Assembly (NCBI GenBank): GCA_019244745.1 | Contig: JAFASF010000189.1 | Location: 1 to 44,348 of the forward strand | Direction of reading: 5' to 3' | Length of the DNA stretch: 44,348 bases | From: Solirubrobacterales bacterium | GTDB lineage: Bacteria; Actinomycetota; Thermoleophilia; Solirubrobacterales; Solirubrobacteraceae | Part shown: positions 32,241 through 40,272 of the stretch, piece by piece | How the letters are laid out: every line of letters begins with the position of its first letter | Numbering within the stretch: the first letter of the stretch is position 1 | Made by a program: the position numbers and the translations under genes | The notes under the pieces: generated by a model | What the model saw: the letters and a program-made list of their open reading frames with translations, nothing else | Told to the model about the DNA's origin: nothing | Database searches by the model: none

Positions 32241-33583
32241 CGGTCCGCCGGGTCCCCGCCGGCACGCCCGTCGGTCGGGAAATAGACCACTCGGCTGCCG
32301 ATGTCACGGGAGCGAAGCTCCCCTCGCGCAGCGAGGAGCGCGAGCCGCGGGTGCGCGAGCGCCGACGGGCACCCGAGCGCGGCCGCGATCTCCTCGGCCA
32401 TCGCCCCTGGGCTGCGGGCGACGGCGGCGGCCAGCGCCTCGTCCGGAGGCCCGGCCGTCGGCAGCGGCGGGGGACCCGGCTCTCCCGCATCGCGGCGGGG
32501 CAGCCCCTGCGGCGGGAAGAAGACGATCCGCGCGCCGATGTCGCGAAGCTGCAGCTGGCCTCGGCCGGCCAGCATCGCCAGCCGGGGATGGGCGAGCCCG
32601 GGGTCGCACCCGACGCTCGCGGCGATGGCCTCGGCCATCGAGCCGGGCGCCCGGGCTACCGCCTCGACGAACGCCTCATCGGCCGGCCAGTCCATCGGTA
32701 TGTCGCCGGGCGGCCCCATCGTGGCGGTAGCGGCGGGCGCAAATGCCGTCATCACGAGGCCGCCGAGGAGCTCGAGCTGCTCGAGGTCCGACACCATCGG
32801 AAACAGGATCACCTCGTCGCAGCCGACCGCTTGGTAAGCGCTCAGAAAACCCATCACCTGCTCGGGCGAGGCGAGCATGTGTTCGGCAAAGATCTCGCTG
32901 ACCTCCGGGGAGAAGTGACTGCGGATGTACTCCCGTCCCCGCTCGGCCGGCCCCTCGCCGAGCGCGTAGAGCCAGGCCCCGAGGAGGTGCGGTTGGCCGG
33001 TGCGGCCCTCCCGCTCCCAGGCCGCGCGCACGGCGCCCGCGTGCGCGGCAAACACGTCCGGAGGGCCGGCAAAGCCGGCAAGCCCGTCGGCGGCCTGAGC
33101 GATCAGCTCGAAGGAGCGTTGCGTGCGGGCGGCGACCAGAAGCTTGGGACCGCCTGGGCGCGCGGGTCGCGGACCGATCGTGTCGCCGGTCCAGAACGCC
33201 CGCAGCGCGTGCAGCGAACGGGCCAGCAGTTCGCGCCGATCCTCCCAACGCAGCCCGGCGGCGGCGTAGTCGGAGGGGTGCGCGCCCACGCCCAATCCCA
33301 ACATCAGGCGTCCACCGCAGAGCACGTCGAGGGTCGCCGTCTCCTTGGCAAAGACGGCGGGGTTGCGAAGCGGCGCCGCGATCGCCGTCGAGGCGAGCCT
33401 GATGCGGTTCGTCGCGCCGGCGCAGAGCGCCAGCGCCGGGATGGCATCGAGGCTGTCGAACGCCAGACGATCCATGGCGGCGAGCGTCGAGAACGGCCCC
33501 GCGTCGGCGGCCCGGGCCCAGTCCAGCAGGCGCTGCTTGTCGACGCCGGGGAGCATGCTCGGCATTCCGACTCCCACCTGCAT
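32237..33583 (-). CDS. Luciferase-family oxidoreductase with duplicated C-terminal module
   Basis: 448 residues. Residues 1-290 are an LLM-class TIM barrel in the F420/FMN style (VGVGMPSMLPGVD, IRLASTAIAAPLRNPAVFAKE, GRLMLGLGVGAHPSDYA). Residues 300-357 and 380-436 are a duplicated module with the form DEAxxxAVAR-PGxMAEEIAAxxGC, LAHPRLAxLAxRGxL, RDIGxRxVxFP, resembling a small winged helix. No such module is usual in this family. The ATG at 33583 lies 7 nt after TACAGT, a leaderless geometry. It overlaps the downstream hydrolase by ATGA. Confidence 0.85.
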   Translation of the reverse strand: MQVGVGMPSMLPGVDKQRLLDWARAADAGPFSTLAAMDRLAFDSLDAIPALALCAGATNRIRLASTAIAAPLRNPAVFAKETATLDVLCGGRLMLGLGVGAHPSDYAAAGLRWEDRRELLARSLHALRAFWTGDTIGPRPARPGGPKLLVAARTQRSFELIAQAADGLAGFAGPPDVFAAHAGAVRAAWEREGRTGQPHLLGAWLYALGEGPAERGREYIRSHFSPEVSEIFAEHMLASPEQVMGFLSAYQAVGCDEVILFPMVSDLEQLELLGGLVMTAFAPAATATMGPPGDIPMDWPADEAFVEAVARAPGSMAEAIAASVGCDPGLAHPRLAMLAGRGQLQLRDIGARIVFFPPQGLPRRDAGEPGPPPLPTAGPPDEALAAAVARSPGAMAEEIAAALGCPSALAHPRLALLAARGELRSRDIGSRVVYFPTDGRAGGDPADR

Positions 33584-33591
33584 ACGCTAGA

Positions 33592-33601
33592 CTGTATACG
33601 C
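33592..33601. promoter_or_regulatory. CTGTATACGC operator shared by two divergent, probably leaderless genes
   Basis: GTATAC at 33594-33599. Leftwards: TACAGT (33596-33591), 7 nt, ATG 33583. Rightwards: TAGACT (33588-33593), 9 nt, TTG 33603. Only 19 bp separates the two reading frames. Confidence 0.6.
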
Positions 33602-33602
33602 T

Positions 33603-34616
33603 TTGCGTCGCTTGTACGCCGCGCTAGAAGGTGTACTGCTCGTGCTTACGGGAGAGGGCACGAAGTGGGCGATCGGAGCGCGGCGGGAGGGCTGGTCTCC
33701 GATGTGCCTGGCCATCGACCCGCGCGACGCCGCGCGCGTGCTGTGCGGCACCTTCGGAGCGGGTCTGTGGATCAGCGAGGACGGCGGCCGCGACTGGCGC
33801 CAGATCGAGCTCGCTCATGACAAGGTGACCGCGCTCGCCTTCGACCCAAGCGAGCCGAGCACCGCGTGGGCGGGCACGGAGCTGAGCGCCGTGTACCGCT
33901 CGGGAGACGGCGGGCGGACCTGGGAGGAGATGGCGGCGCTTCAGCGCCTCGCCTCCAAGCCCGATTGGTTCTACCCGCCCCGCCCGGAGGTTCACTACGT
34001 TCGGTGCATCACGCCGCATCCGAACGAGCCCGGCCGGGCCTTCGTGGCCATCGAGCAGGGAGGTCTGATGAGCACCCGAGATTACGGTGAGACCTGGCAG
34101 GACCGGGTCCCTGGCGGTCCATTCGACATCCACACGCTGCTCATCCACCCGGACGCTCCGGACCGCCTGTGCGCGGTGACGGGGGACGGGTTCGTGCGCG
34201 CCGGCTACGGGTACTGGGAGAGCCCAGACGCCGGCGCGACGTGGTCCTGGCCGACGGCCGGGATGGCGCATCATTACCTGTGGGGGCTCGCCGTGGATCC
34301 CGCCGATCCGGACGCGATGGTCATGTCGGGCGCCAACTGCCCCACCGCCCTGCACAGCCCGATGGTCGGCGAGTCGTTCATCTACCGCCGCACTGGTAAC
34401 GGCTGGGTGCCGTGTGGCGATGGCCTGGCCGATCCCCGGGGCACGATCGAACCGCTGCTGGCCTCGAGCTCCGGCGAGCCCGGCACGTTCTATGCCCTCA
34501 CCAACAAGGGGATCTTCCGCTCGGTCGATCAGGGGGCGAGCTGGCAGGGGCTCGAAGTGCCCTGGGAGCCTCAGTTCGCGGTCAGCGGGCCCCGCGCGAT
34601 CGCCATCGCCGGCTAG
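33603..34616 (+). CDS. Asp-box (BNR/sortilin-type) beta-propeller protein without signal peptide
   Basis: 337 residues with five Asp-box-like repeats: SEDGGRDWRQ, SGDGGRTWEE, STRDYGETWQD, SPDAGATWSW and SVDQGASWQG, spaced through the sequence. This is the pattern of seven-bladed propellers seen in sialidases, photosystem assembly factors and exported glycosidases, but no export signal is present. The start is TTG, with no ribosome-binding site. It could be a sensor/scaffold or hydrolase/lactonase of cytosolic intermediates; function not assigned. It is convergent with the interrupted aldehyde dehydrogenase. Confidence 0.8.
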   Translation: MRRLYAALEGVLLVLTGEGTKWAIGARREGWSPMCLAIDPRDAARVLCGTFGAGLWISEDGGRDWRQIELAHDKVTALAFDPSEPSTAWAGTELSAVYRSGDGGRTWEEMAALQRLASKPDWFYPPRPEVHYVRCITPHPNEPGRAFVAIEQGGLMSTRDYGETWQDRVPGGPFDIHTLLIHPDAPDRLCAVTGDGFVRAGYGYWESPDAGATWSWPTAGMAHHYLWGLAVDPADPDAMVMSGANCPTALHSPMVGESFIYRRTGNGWVPCGDGLADPRGTIEPLLASSSGEPGTFYALTNKGIFRSVDQGASWQGLEVPWEPQFAVSGPRAIAIAG

Positions 34617-34625
34617 CGCCGCGGC

Positions 34626-36101
34626 TCAGAACGGGTAGGTCGCCGGCTCCGCGCGCTCGGTGCGCCACTGCCATTGGAGGAACTCCTCCAGGTTGGCCGG
34701 GCCCCCGAAGCGAGCCCCGTTGCCCGATGCGCCCATCCCGCCGAACGGCGCGGCGGGATCGTCATTGACCGTCTGGTCGCCGATGTGGAGGAGCCCGGTC
34801 CGGACCTGCTCCGCGATCCGGCGGCCGCGCTCGAGGTCGGCGGTGTAGATCCCGGTGCTGAGCCCGTACTCGGTGGCGTTGGCCAGCGCGATGGCCTCTT
34901 CATCGGAGGCGAAGGTCATCACCGGGGCCACCGGGCCGAAGATCTCCTCTCGCCAGGCTCGCATCTCGGGGCGCACCTGGCCGAGTACGGTGGGCGGATA
35001 GTACGGCGAGTCGGCTGCTCCTCCGGCCAGGACCTCCGCACCGTGATCGCGCGCTTCACGCACGAGCGCGTCCACGCGCGCGACGTGCTCCGGATCGATC
35101 AGCGGCCCGATCGCCACCTCCTGGAGGTTGGGATCCCCAATCGGTAGGTGCCTCGCGCGGTCGCTGAGCGCATCGAGGTACGCCTCGGCCAGCCGCTCGT
35201 GAACTAGGTGGCGTCCGGCGGTCATGCAGATCTGCCCCTGATGCACAAAGGAGCCCCAGGCGCCGGCGGAGCTGGCGGCCGCGACGTCCGCGTCCTCCAG
35301 GACGATGAACGCGTTGTTGCCCCCAAGCTCGAGCGCCACCCGCTTGAGGTTCCGACCGCACGCCTCCCCGACCAGGCGACCGACCGCAGTCGAGCCGGTG
35401 AAGGAGACCATCCCGATCTCGGGAACCTCGCAAACGGCCGCTCCGGCCTCCGCGCCACCCGGAAGCACGTGCAGCAGACCCGCAGGCAGGCCCGCGGCAT
35501 CGAGCAGCGAGGAGAGGAAGAAGCCGCCCGAGATGGGCGTATGGGGATCTGCCTTGAGCACCACGGCGTTGCCGAGGGCGAGGGCGGGCGCGACCGAACG
35601 GATGGCCAGGATCATGGGAAAGTTCCACGGGGCGAGCACCCCGACGACGCCCATCGGCACGCGCCGCATGACGCTGCGCCGGCCAGTCGGATCCGGGAGC
35701 TCATGCTCGAGCGGCTCCTCGGTCAGCCGGGCTGCCGCCCGCAGCTCCCCGAGGACCAGCTGCATGACCTCGAGTGCCGCCTTCGGGCGGATCGAGCCGG
35801 CCTCTCGGACCAGCCACCCTTCCGCCTCCTCGTGGTGGGTTTCGAGAAGTTCGGCCGCGCGCGACATCACGGCGGCGCGCTCGCCGGCAGGACGCGCGGC
35901 CCACTGCGACTGGGCGGCGGCGGCCTCGGCGGAAGCGCGCGCGACGTCTTCGGCGTCCGCTTCCCCGACCTCGAGCAGCGTCTCGCCGGTGGCGGGCTCG
36001 CGGACCGCTAGTGTTCGGCGGGCGGGGCGCTACTCGCCGGCCCACAGGTTGGCGCGGGCGGCGTCTGAGTCAAAGATCGTCGATCGGGTTGTCGTGGCCA
36101 A
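34626..36101 (-). pseudogene. Benzaldehyde/vanillin-type aldehyde dehydrogenase interrupted by an amber codon
   Basis: A 491-codon frame from a TTG at 36101 (AGGAGAT upstream) is intact except for TAG at codon 24 (36032-36030). It sits inside LWAGE-stop-RPARR, where homologues typically have a Trp or similar. Downstream the usual ALDH elements are present: Asn of PWNFP, Lys of VLKADP, Glu258 (ELGGN) and Cys292 (GQIC). A shorter product could restart at GTG 35870, which would lack the N-terminal 77 residues and the first strands. TGG to TAG is a single-base change, so recent inactivation, a sequencing error or readthrough are all open. The CTGTATACAG operator lies upstream. Confidence 0.8.
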
Positions 36102-36148
36102 GGGATCTCCTGTCGCTGGTCGGGAACGCTCCGCAAAGGTACCGTATG

Positions 36149-36158
36149 CTGTATACAG
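36149..36158. promoter_or_regulatory. Perfect CTGTATACAG palindrome between divergent genes
   Basis: The most complete operator. It lies 41 nt before the DapA-like start and 47 nt before the aldehyde dehydrogenase TTG. TATGCT at 36145-36150 can serve as the plus-strand -10. Confidence 0.65.
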
Positions 36159-36199
36159 TTGGCAGGATATCGATCGAGGGAGAGGAGAAGGGGTGAGAT

Positions 36200-37234
36200 A
36201 TGGCGACAGGCCGAGGTGAACTCAAAGAGTGGGCCCGGGAACACTTCGTGGGTGCCGAGACGATCGTCATGCCCTCCTTTACGCCGGATCTGCGCGAACT
36301 CGACGAGGCCGGCATCCGCCTCGATGTCCGCCAGAGCATTCGTCACGGCGCGTTCTCGGCCTTCTGCGCGATCGAGACCGGGCTCAGCCACGAGGAGAAG
36401 AAACGCTTCCTGGAAATCGCGGTCGACGAAGCCGGTGATCAGATTTGCGTCGGATTCCCGTTGCAGGGCGACTCGGTGCAGGAGAACCTCGAGCTGCTGG
36501 CGCACGGTCAGCGGATCGGCGCCAGCCATGCGATGGTGAGCTACCCGCAGAACCTGCCGCTGAATGACCCCGACGCGCTGGTGCGCTACCACGAGGAGCT
36601 GATCGAGGCGAGCGATCTCGCCCTGGTGCTGTTTCACAACGACAAGTTCAACCTCTACCACCTGCATCCCAGCGGTTTGCCGATCGGGGTCTACGACCGG
36701 ATCGTGGACCGCGACACGGTGGTGGCGGTCAAGGTCAGCGTGATGGACCTGGCCACGCTCGATCTGTGCTTCGAGCGCTACGGGGGCCGGGTACTGGTGT
36801 CGACGCCGACCGTGCTGCAGCTGCCACTGGTGATGAGCCACTACGACATGCAGTGGACCGGGGCTTGGACGATCGAGGCCTTCCAGACGCCCGAGCAGCC
36901 GCTGGTGATCGAGATGTTCGACGCGCTGCGGGCCGGACGGATCGACGAGGCGATGGGGATCTTCGCCCGCCTCGGGCCGCTGTTCGCGGCGTTCGGACCG
37001 CGGCTCGCCCGGATGATGCCGAGCGGCACCTATCACTGGACCCTGTTCAAGTACATCCAGTATCTGAGCGGCGGCAACGGCGGGGTCACCCGGCCGCCGG
37101 CGATGCGCCTCACCCGGGCGGACATGGAGGAGATCAGGACAGCGTTCCTGGCCTGCGGTTTGCGGTTGGCCGAAGGGTCCGACGAGGACTTCTGCCATGG
37201 CCGGTGCGCCGGAAGGTCGGCGGTGGTTCGATGA
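36200..37234 (+). CDS. DapA/N-acetylneuraminate-lyase superfamily protein, paralogue 2
   Basis: 344 residues. Motifs shared with paralogue 1: VMPSF (23-27), DEAGIRLDVRQ, FLEIAVDEA and SGGNGGVTRPPAMRL, ending DFCHGR. Lys178 in AVKVSVMD fits the Schiff-base residue. Strand 5 reads LVLFHND where family enzymes have a catalytic Tyr (YNxP). The start ATG follows GAGGAGAAGGGG. It overlaps paralogue 3 by ATGA, so a heteromer is possible. Likely role is aldolase/hydratase on a pyruvate-derived ring fragment, inferred. Confidence 0.82.
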   Translation: MATGRGELKEWAREHFVGAETIVMPSFTPDLRELDEAGIRLDVRQSIRHGAFSAFCAIETGLSHEEKKRFLEIAVDEAGDQICVGFPLQGDSVQENLELLAHGQRIGASHAMVSYPQNLPLNDPDALVRYHEELIEASDLALVLFHNDKFNLYHLHPSGLPIGVYDRIVDRDTVVAVKVSVMDLATLDLCFERYGGRVLVSTPTVLQLPLVMSHYDMQWTGAWTIEAFQTPEQPLVIEMFDALRAGRIDEAMGIFARLGPLFAAFGPRLARMMPSGTYHWTLFKYIQYLSGGNGGVTRPPAMRLTRADMEEIRTAFLACGLRLAEGSDEDFCHGRCAGRSAVVR

Positions 37235-38256
37235 GGATCGCCGGCGCCGAGAACATCACGGTCCCGTCCTTTGACCGGACGCTGAGGACGCTCGATGACA
37301 GCGGGATCCGGTGGGACGTCGAGCAAGCGGTGGCCCACGGCTTCGCCGCCTCGCTGCTCGCGCTCAACGCGGGGCTGTCCCCCGAGGAGATGCGACGGTT
37401 CATCGAGGTGGCGGTCGACGCGGCGGCCGGGCGACTGCAAATCGGGATCGAGACGCCCGCTGCCTCGTTTGAGGTGGCGCGCGAACTGCTCGAGATCGTC
37501 GGCCCGATGGGCGTCAGCCACGCGCTGCTGACCGTGCCGGCCGGATTTGCGCCGCGGACCGACGATGAGGTCTATGAGGCGTATAGCTCGCTCGCCGAGG
37601 CGAGCACCGTGCCCTTCGTGCTGCCGGTTGGTCCGGTCGGCTTCCCGCCCGAGCTCGGAGGGGGGGTGCCGTGGGGTGCATGGGCGAGATTGGCCGGTGA
37701 GGGAAGCGCCGGTGGCGTTCACGTCACCACGTGGATGCCGCACGTTCTGTTCGCGGCGCTGCGGATGTTCGCCGGGCGCCTCGAGGTGGGGATCGGTACG
37801 CCGCTGCTGCTCGGCGTAATGCCGCTGCTCCATGAGCACTACGGCGTGAGCTGGCTGAGCCCGGCGCACTGGGAGCTGTGGCAGTCACCGCAACACCCGC
37901 ACCTAGTCAGCTATCTGGAACACCTGCGCGCCGGCCGCAGGCAGCAGGCGCTCGAGGTCCATTGGCGATTGGCGCCCGCGCGGGGGATCGCCTTCGGCGG
38001 CGGGCTGCTCGAGCCCGAGGTCGATGGGATGCCGCACCTGGCGCTCGCCAAATACTGCAGCTGGACCGTGGGGGGCAACGGGGGCGTGACGCGCGAGCCC
38101 GCGCTGCACGTCAACCCCCAGCAGCGTCAAGCCCGGCGAGCGATGCTGCTGGCCCTAGGCATCGAGCCGAGCGACGATTCCGAGGAGCAGTTCCTCGTGG
38201 GACGGACGGCTGCGCGAGAAAGCTCCCCGGCGGCGGGGCCGAACCCCGAACGTTGA
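37231..38256 (+). CDS. DapA-superfamily protein, paralogue 3, lacking the Schiff-base lysine
   Basis: 341 residues with the same framework (TVPSF 10-14, DDSGIRWDVEQ, FIEVAVDAA, VGGNGGVTREPAL, EEQFLVGR). At the lysine position the sequence is GGVHVTTW, with His164 in place of Lys. Strand 5 reads FVLPVGPVGF, also without Tyr. Class I aldolase chemistry therefore seems impossible, so it may be a regulatory or structural partner of paralogue 2, or act by a metal/other mechanism. Its start is coupled to paralogue 2 by ATGA. Confidence 0.82.
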   Translation: MRIAGAENITVPSFDRTLRTLDDSGIRWDVEQAVAHGFAASLLALNAGLSPEEMRRFIEVAVDAAAGRLQIGIETPAASFEVARELLEIVGPMGVSHALLTVPAGFAPRTDDEVYEAYSSLAEASTVPFVLPVGPVGFPPELGGGVPWGAWARLAGEGSAGGVHVTTWMPHVLFAALRMFAGRLEVGIGTPLLLGVMPLLHEHYGVSWLSPAHWELWQSPQHPHLVSYLEHLRAGRRQQALEVHWRLAPARGIAFGGGLLEPEVDGMPHLALAKYCSWTVGGNGGVTREPALHVNPQQRQARRAMLLALGIEPSDDSEEQFLVGRTAARESSPAAGPNPER

Positions 38257-38417
38257 GCGTGCGCGTCGTTGGGGTCTCCGAAGCGCAGCCCCGCTTCCCG
38301 GCACGGCGGCTGCACATTGCCGCCGTGCCGGTCGATGACCTTCGCGAGGAGGTCAGGATCCCCTGACGCCTCGAGCTCGAAGCGCAGCTCGATGAGCTCG
38401 AGTGCCGGGAGCGCCAT
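38127..38417 (-). CDS. Short orphan ORF, probably a gene remnant
   Basis: A 96-residue frame from ATG 38417 starts MALPALELIELRFELEASGD and continues DLLAKVIDRHGGNVQP, then CREAGLRFGDPNDAHA. This part has strong G/C in third codon positions, as in real genes here. The last third overlaps the 3' end of DapA paralogue 3 and looks non-coding. No family recognised. I read it as a truncated fragment of a lost gene. Confidence 0.35.
   Translation of the reverse strand: MALPALELIELRFELEASGDPDLLAKVIDRHGGNVQPPCREAGLRFGDPNDAHAQRSGFGPAAGELSRAAVRPTRNCSSESSLGSMPRASSIARRA
38298..38331. terminator. Perfect 13-bp hairpin between convergent genes
   Basis: CCGGCACGGCGGC pairs with GCCGCCGTGCCGG over an 8-nt loop, 42 bases after the DapA paralogue 3 stop. 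It also lies inside the orphan ORF. It may end both the plus operon and the minus ornithine-cyclodeaminase-like gene. No T tract. Confidence 0.6.
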
Positions 38418-38469
38418 CAGCGACAGGCCGCCTGCGGCCGGTCGTCGCCCTAGAGCGGGTGGCCGGATT

Positions 38470-39477
38470 TCAAGCCACCTCTCCCTCCAGCTGAACCGGG
38501 GCGGTGGCCGGCTTCAGACGGGTGAGCTCGCCCAGCTCGCGGCCGACGCCGCGGGTCGTAGCCGCGGTGATCAATCGCCCAGCCAGAGCCAGATCCTGCA
38601 CCGCCGTGCCAGCCGATTTGAACACGCGCAGGTCGCGCTCCCCCGAGCGCTCGAGCGTCTCCGGTGCGCTCATCACGCCTGCGATCGACACCAGGTGGTC
38701 GGGGGTGACCGCCCCGTGAGCGATGGCGTCGATCAGGTCGCCGCACTCCCGCAGCACCGAGGCGGCGTCGTCGACCATGACCACCGCGGCCCGCCGCAGC
38801 GTCGAGCGGTCGAGCTCGCGCAGGTCGGGGCGCGTCGATCCGATCGAGAGCACGACCGAATCCGGTTGGAGGTCGCGGCCGTCGATCACGGGCTCGCTGG
38901 CCTTCGTGGCGAGCACCACGGTCCGAGCCGTGCCGATCGCCTTTGCCGCCGAGCACACCGGCTTGACATCGATCCCGAGCTCGAGCGTCTGGCGTTCGGC
39001 AAAGGCGGTGCGCCGTTCGACGCTGGGACTGTAGACCGCAACCGACTCCAGCGGCCACAACCTCGCCATCGCCCGCAGGTGGGTGGTGGCCTCGAAACCC
39101 GAGCCGATCAGCGCGATCCGCCGCTGGGGCTCGGGTTGCAGCACATGGGCGGCCACCGCCGTGATCCCCGCGGTTCGAAGCCGCGTCACCTCATCGGCGT
39201 CGAGCATCGCCAGCAGCTCGCCGGTCTCCTGGGTATAGACGAGCAGCAGGTACCGATTGCCGACGCCCCTCACCAGCGTCATCACCTTGAGGCCCATCAG
39301 CCCGTCGAGGGCACCGGGCATCACGCGAAGGAAGCCGCGCGGAAGGTTGACGTCGAGTCGCGGCGGGATCACGGCTCTGCCCTCTCGCTCGGCGTTGACC
39401 GCCGACCGCGCCGCGTCCATCACCAGGTCCGCCGTCGCGAGCTCGCGAACGTCGTCGGTGGAGAGGAACAGCGCCAC
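38470..39477 (-). CDS. Ornithine cyclodeaminase/mu-crystallin family protein
   Basis: 335 residues: an N-terminal dimerisation part, RLRTAGITAVAAHVLQP, a Rossmann loop RIALIGSGFEATTHLRA and the C-terminal FKSAGTAVQDLALAGRL hallmark. The family includes ornithine cyclodeaminase, alanine dehydrogenase, ketimine reductase and tauropine-type enzymes, so amine or imino-acid chemistry is likely. It follows an SDR gene by 26 nt on the same strand and ends near the hairpin. Confidence 0.88.
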   Translation of the reverse strand: MALFLSTDDVRELATADLVMDAARSAVNAEREGRAVIPPRLDVNLPRGFLRVMPGALDGLMGLKVMTLVRGVGNRYLLLVYTQETGELLAMLDADEVTRLRTAGITAVAAHVLQPEPQRRIALIGSGFEATTHLRAMARLWPLESVAVYSPSVERRTAFAERQTLELGIDVKPVCSAAKAIGTARTVVLATKASEPVIDGRDLQPDSVVLSIGSTRPDLRELDRSTLRRAAVVMVDDAASVLRECGDLIDAIAHGAVTPDHLVSIAGVMSAPETLERSGERDLRVFKSAGTAVQDLALAGRLITAATTRGVGRELGELTRLKPATAPVQLEGEVA

Positions 39478-39503
39478 TTACCCGTTCCTCAAGGGGAGCC
39501 CGC

Positions 39504-40253
39504 TCACGCCATCACCAGCCCACCGCTGACCTCGAGCACCTGACCGGTCAGGTAGCGGCTCTCGTCGGAGAGGAGGAACAACACCGGGCCCACGACGTCG
39601 CCCGGCTCGCCGATCCGGCGCAGGGGGATCACCTCGGCTCGGGCCGCCTCGTCGAAGTCGGGGAGATCGTCGAGCATCGGCGTGCGTATCGGCCCAGGCG
39701 CGACGGCGTTGACACGGATCCCGTCGTCACCCAGCTCGGCGGCGGCGGAACGCACGAGTGCCTCCACGCCGGCCTTGGCGGCGGCGTAGTGCGCGCCGAG
39801 CGCATAGGGACGGCGGGCCCAGCCCGAGGAGAAAGCGCAGACGCTCCCGCCTCCGGCGGCGCGCAGACGCGGAACCGCGGCCTTGAGCAGCAGGAACGTG
39901 GCCGTCAAGGAGGCATCGACGATCCGACGCCACTCCTCCAGGGCGAGCTCCTCGAGGGGGGCCTCCGACACCACGCCCGAGGCGCAGACCAGGAGCGAGA
40001 GTCCGCCCAGACGCTCGGTCGCCAGCGCCACCGCGGCGGCGACATCGTCGGGATCGGTCAGATCGCAGCGGAGCATCAGCTCCGCGCCACCGACATCGGC
40101 GTCGGCCAGGTCGAGCACTCCGACGCGGGCCCCCCGCTCGGCGAGGGCGCTCGTCAGCGCGCGCCCGATGCCGCCGGCGCCTCCGGCGATCAGCGCGGGG
40201 CGCCGGTCAAACCCGGACCATCGAGCGGTTGTTTCAGACTTGGCCACGACCAT
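39504..40253 (-). CDS. Short-chain dehydrogenase/reductase
   Basis: 249 residues, classical SDR. The glycine motif is AGGAGGIGRAL at about 23-33, ASG replaces NNAG, and YAAAK is the catalytic pair. The C-terminal LTGQVLEVSGGL is typical. It would oxidise a dihydrodiol or alcohol of the pathway. The ATG lies 8 nt after a TACAGT -10 in the CTGTATACAT word, with no ribosome-binding site. Downstream is the ornithine-cyclodeaminase-like gene. Confidence 0.92.
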   Translation of the reverse strand: MVVAKSETTARWSGFDRRPALIAGGAGGIGRALTSALAERGARVGVLDLADADVGGAELMLRCDLTDPDDVAAAVALATERLGGLSLLVCASGVVSEAPLEELALEEWRRIVDASLTATFLLLKAAVPRLRAAGGGSVCAFSSGWARRPYALGAHYAAAKAGVEALVRSAAAELGDDGIRVNAVAPGPIRTPMLDDLPDFDEAARAEVIPLRRIGEPGDVVGPVLFLLSDESRYLTGQVLEVSGGLVMA

Positions 40254-40262
40254 ATTTGGAGA

Positions 40263-40272
40263 CTGTATACAT
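40263..40272. promoter_or_regulatory. CTGTATACAT operator/leaderless promoter of the SDR gene
   Basis: GTATAC at 40265-40270; leftwards TACAGT (40267-40262), 8 nt, ATG 40253. It lies in the 18-bp gap between two minus genes, so an internal promoter splits the operon. Confidence 0.6.
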
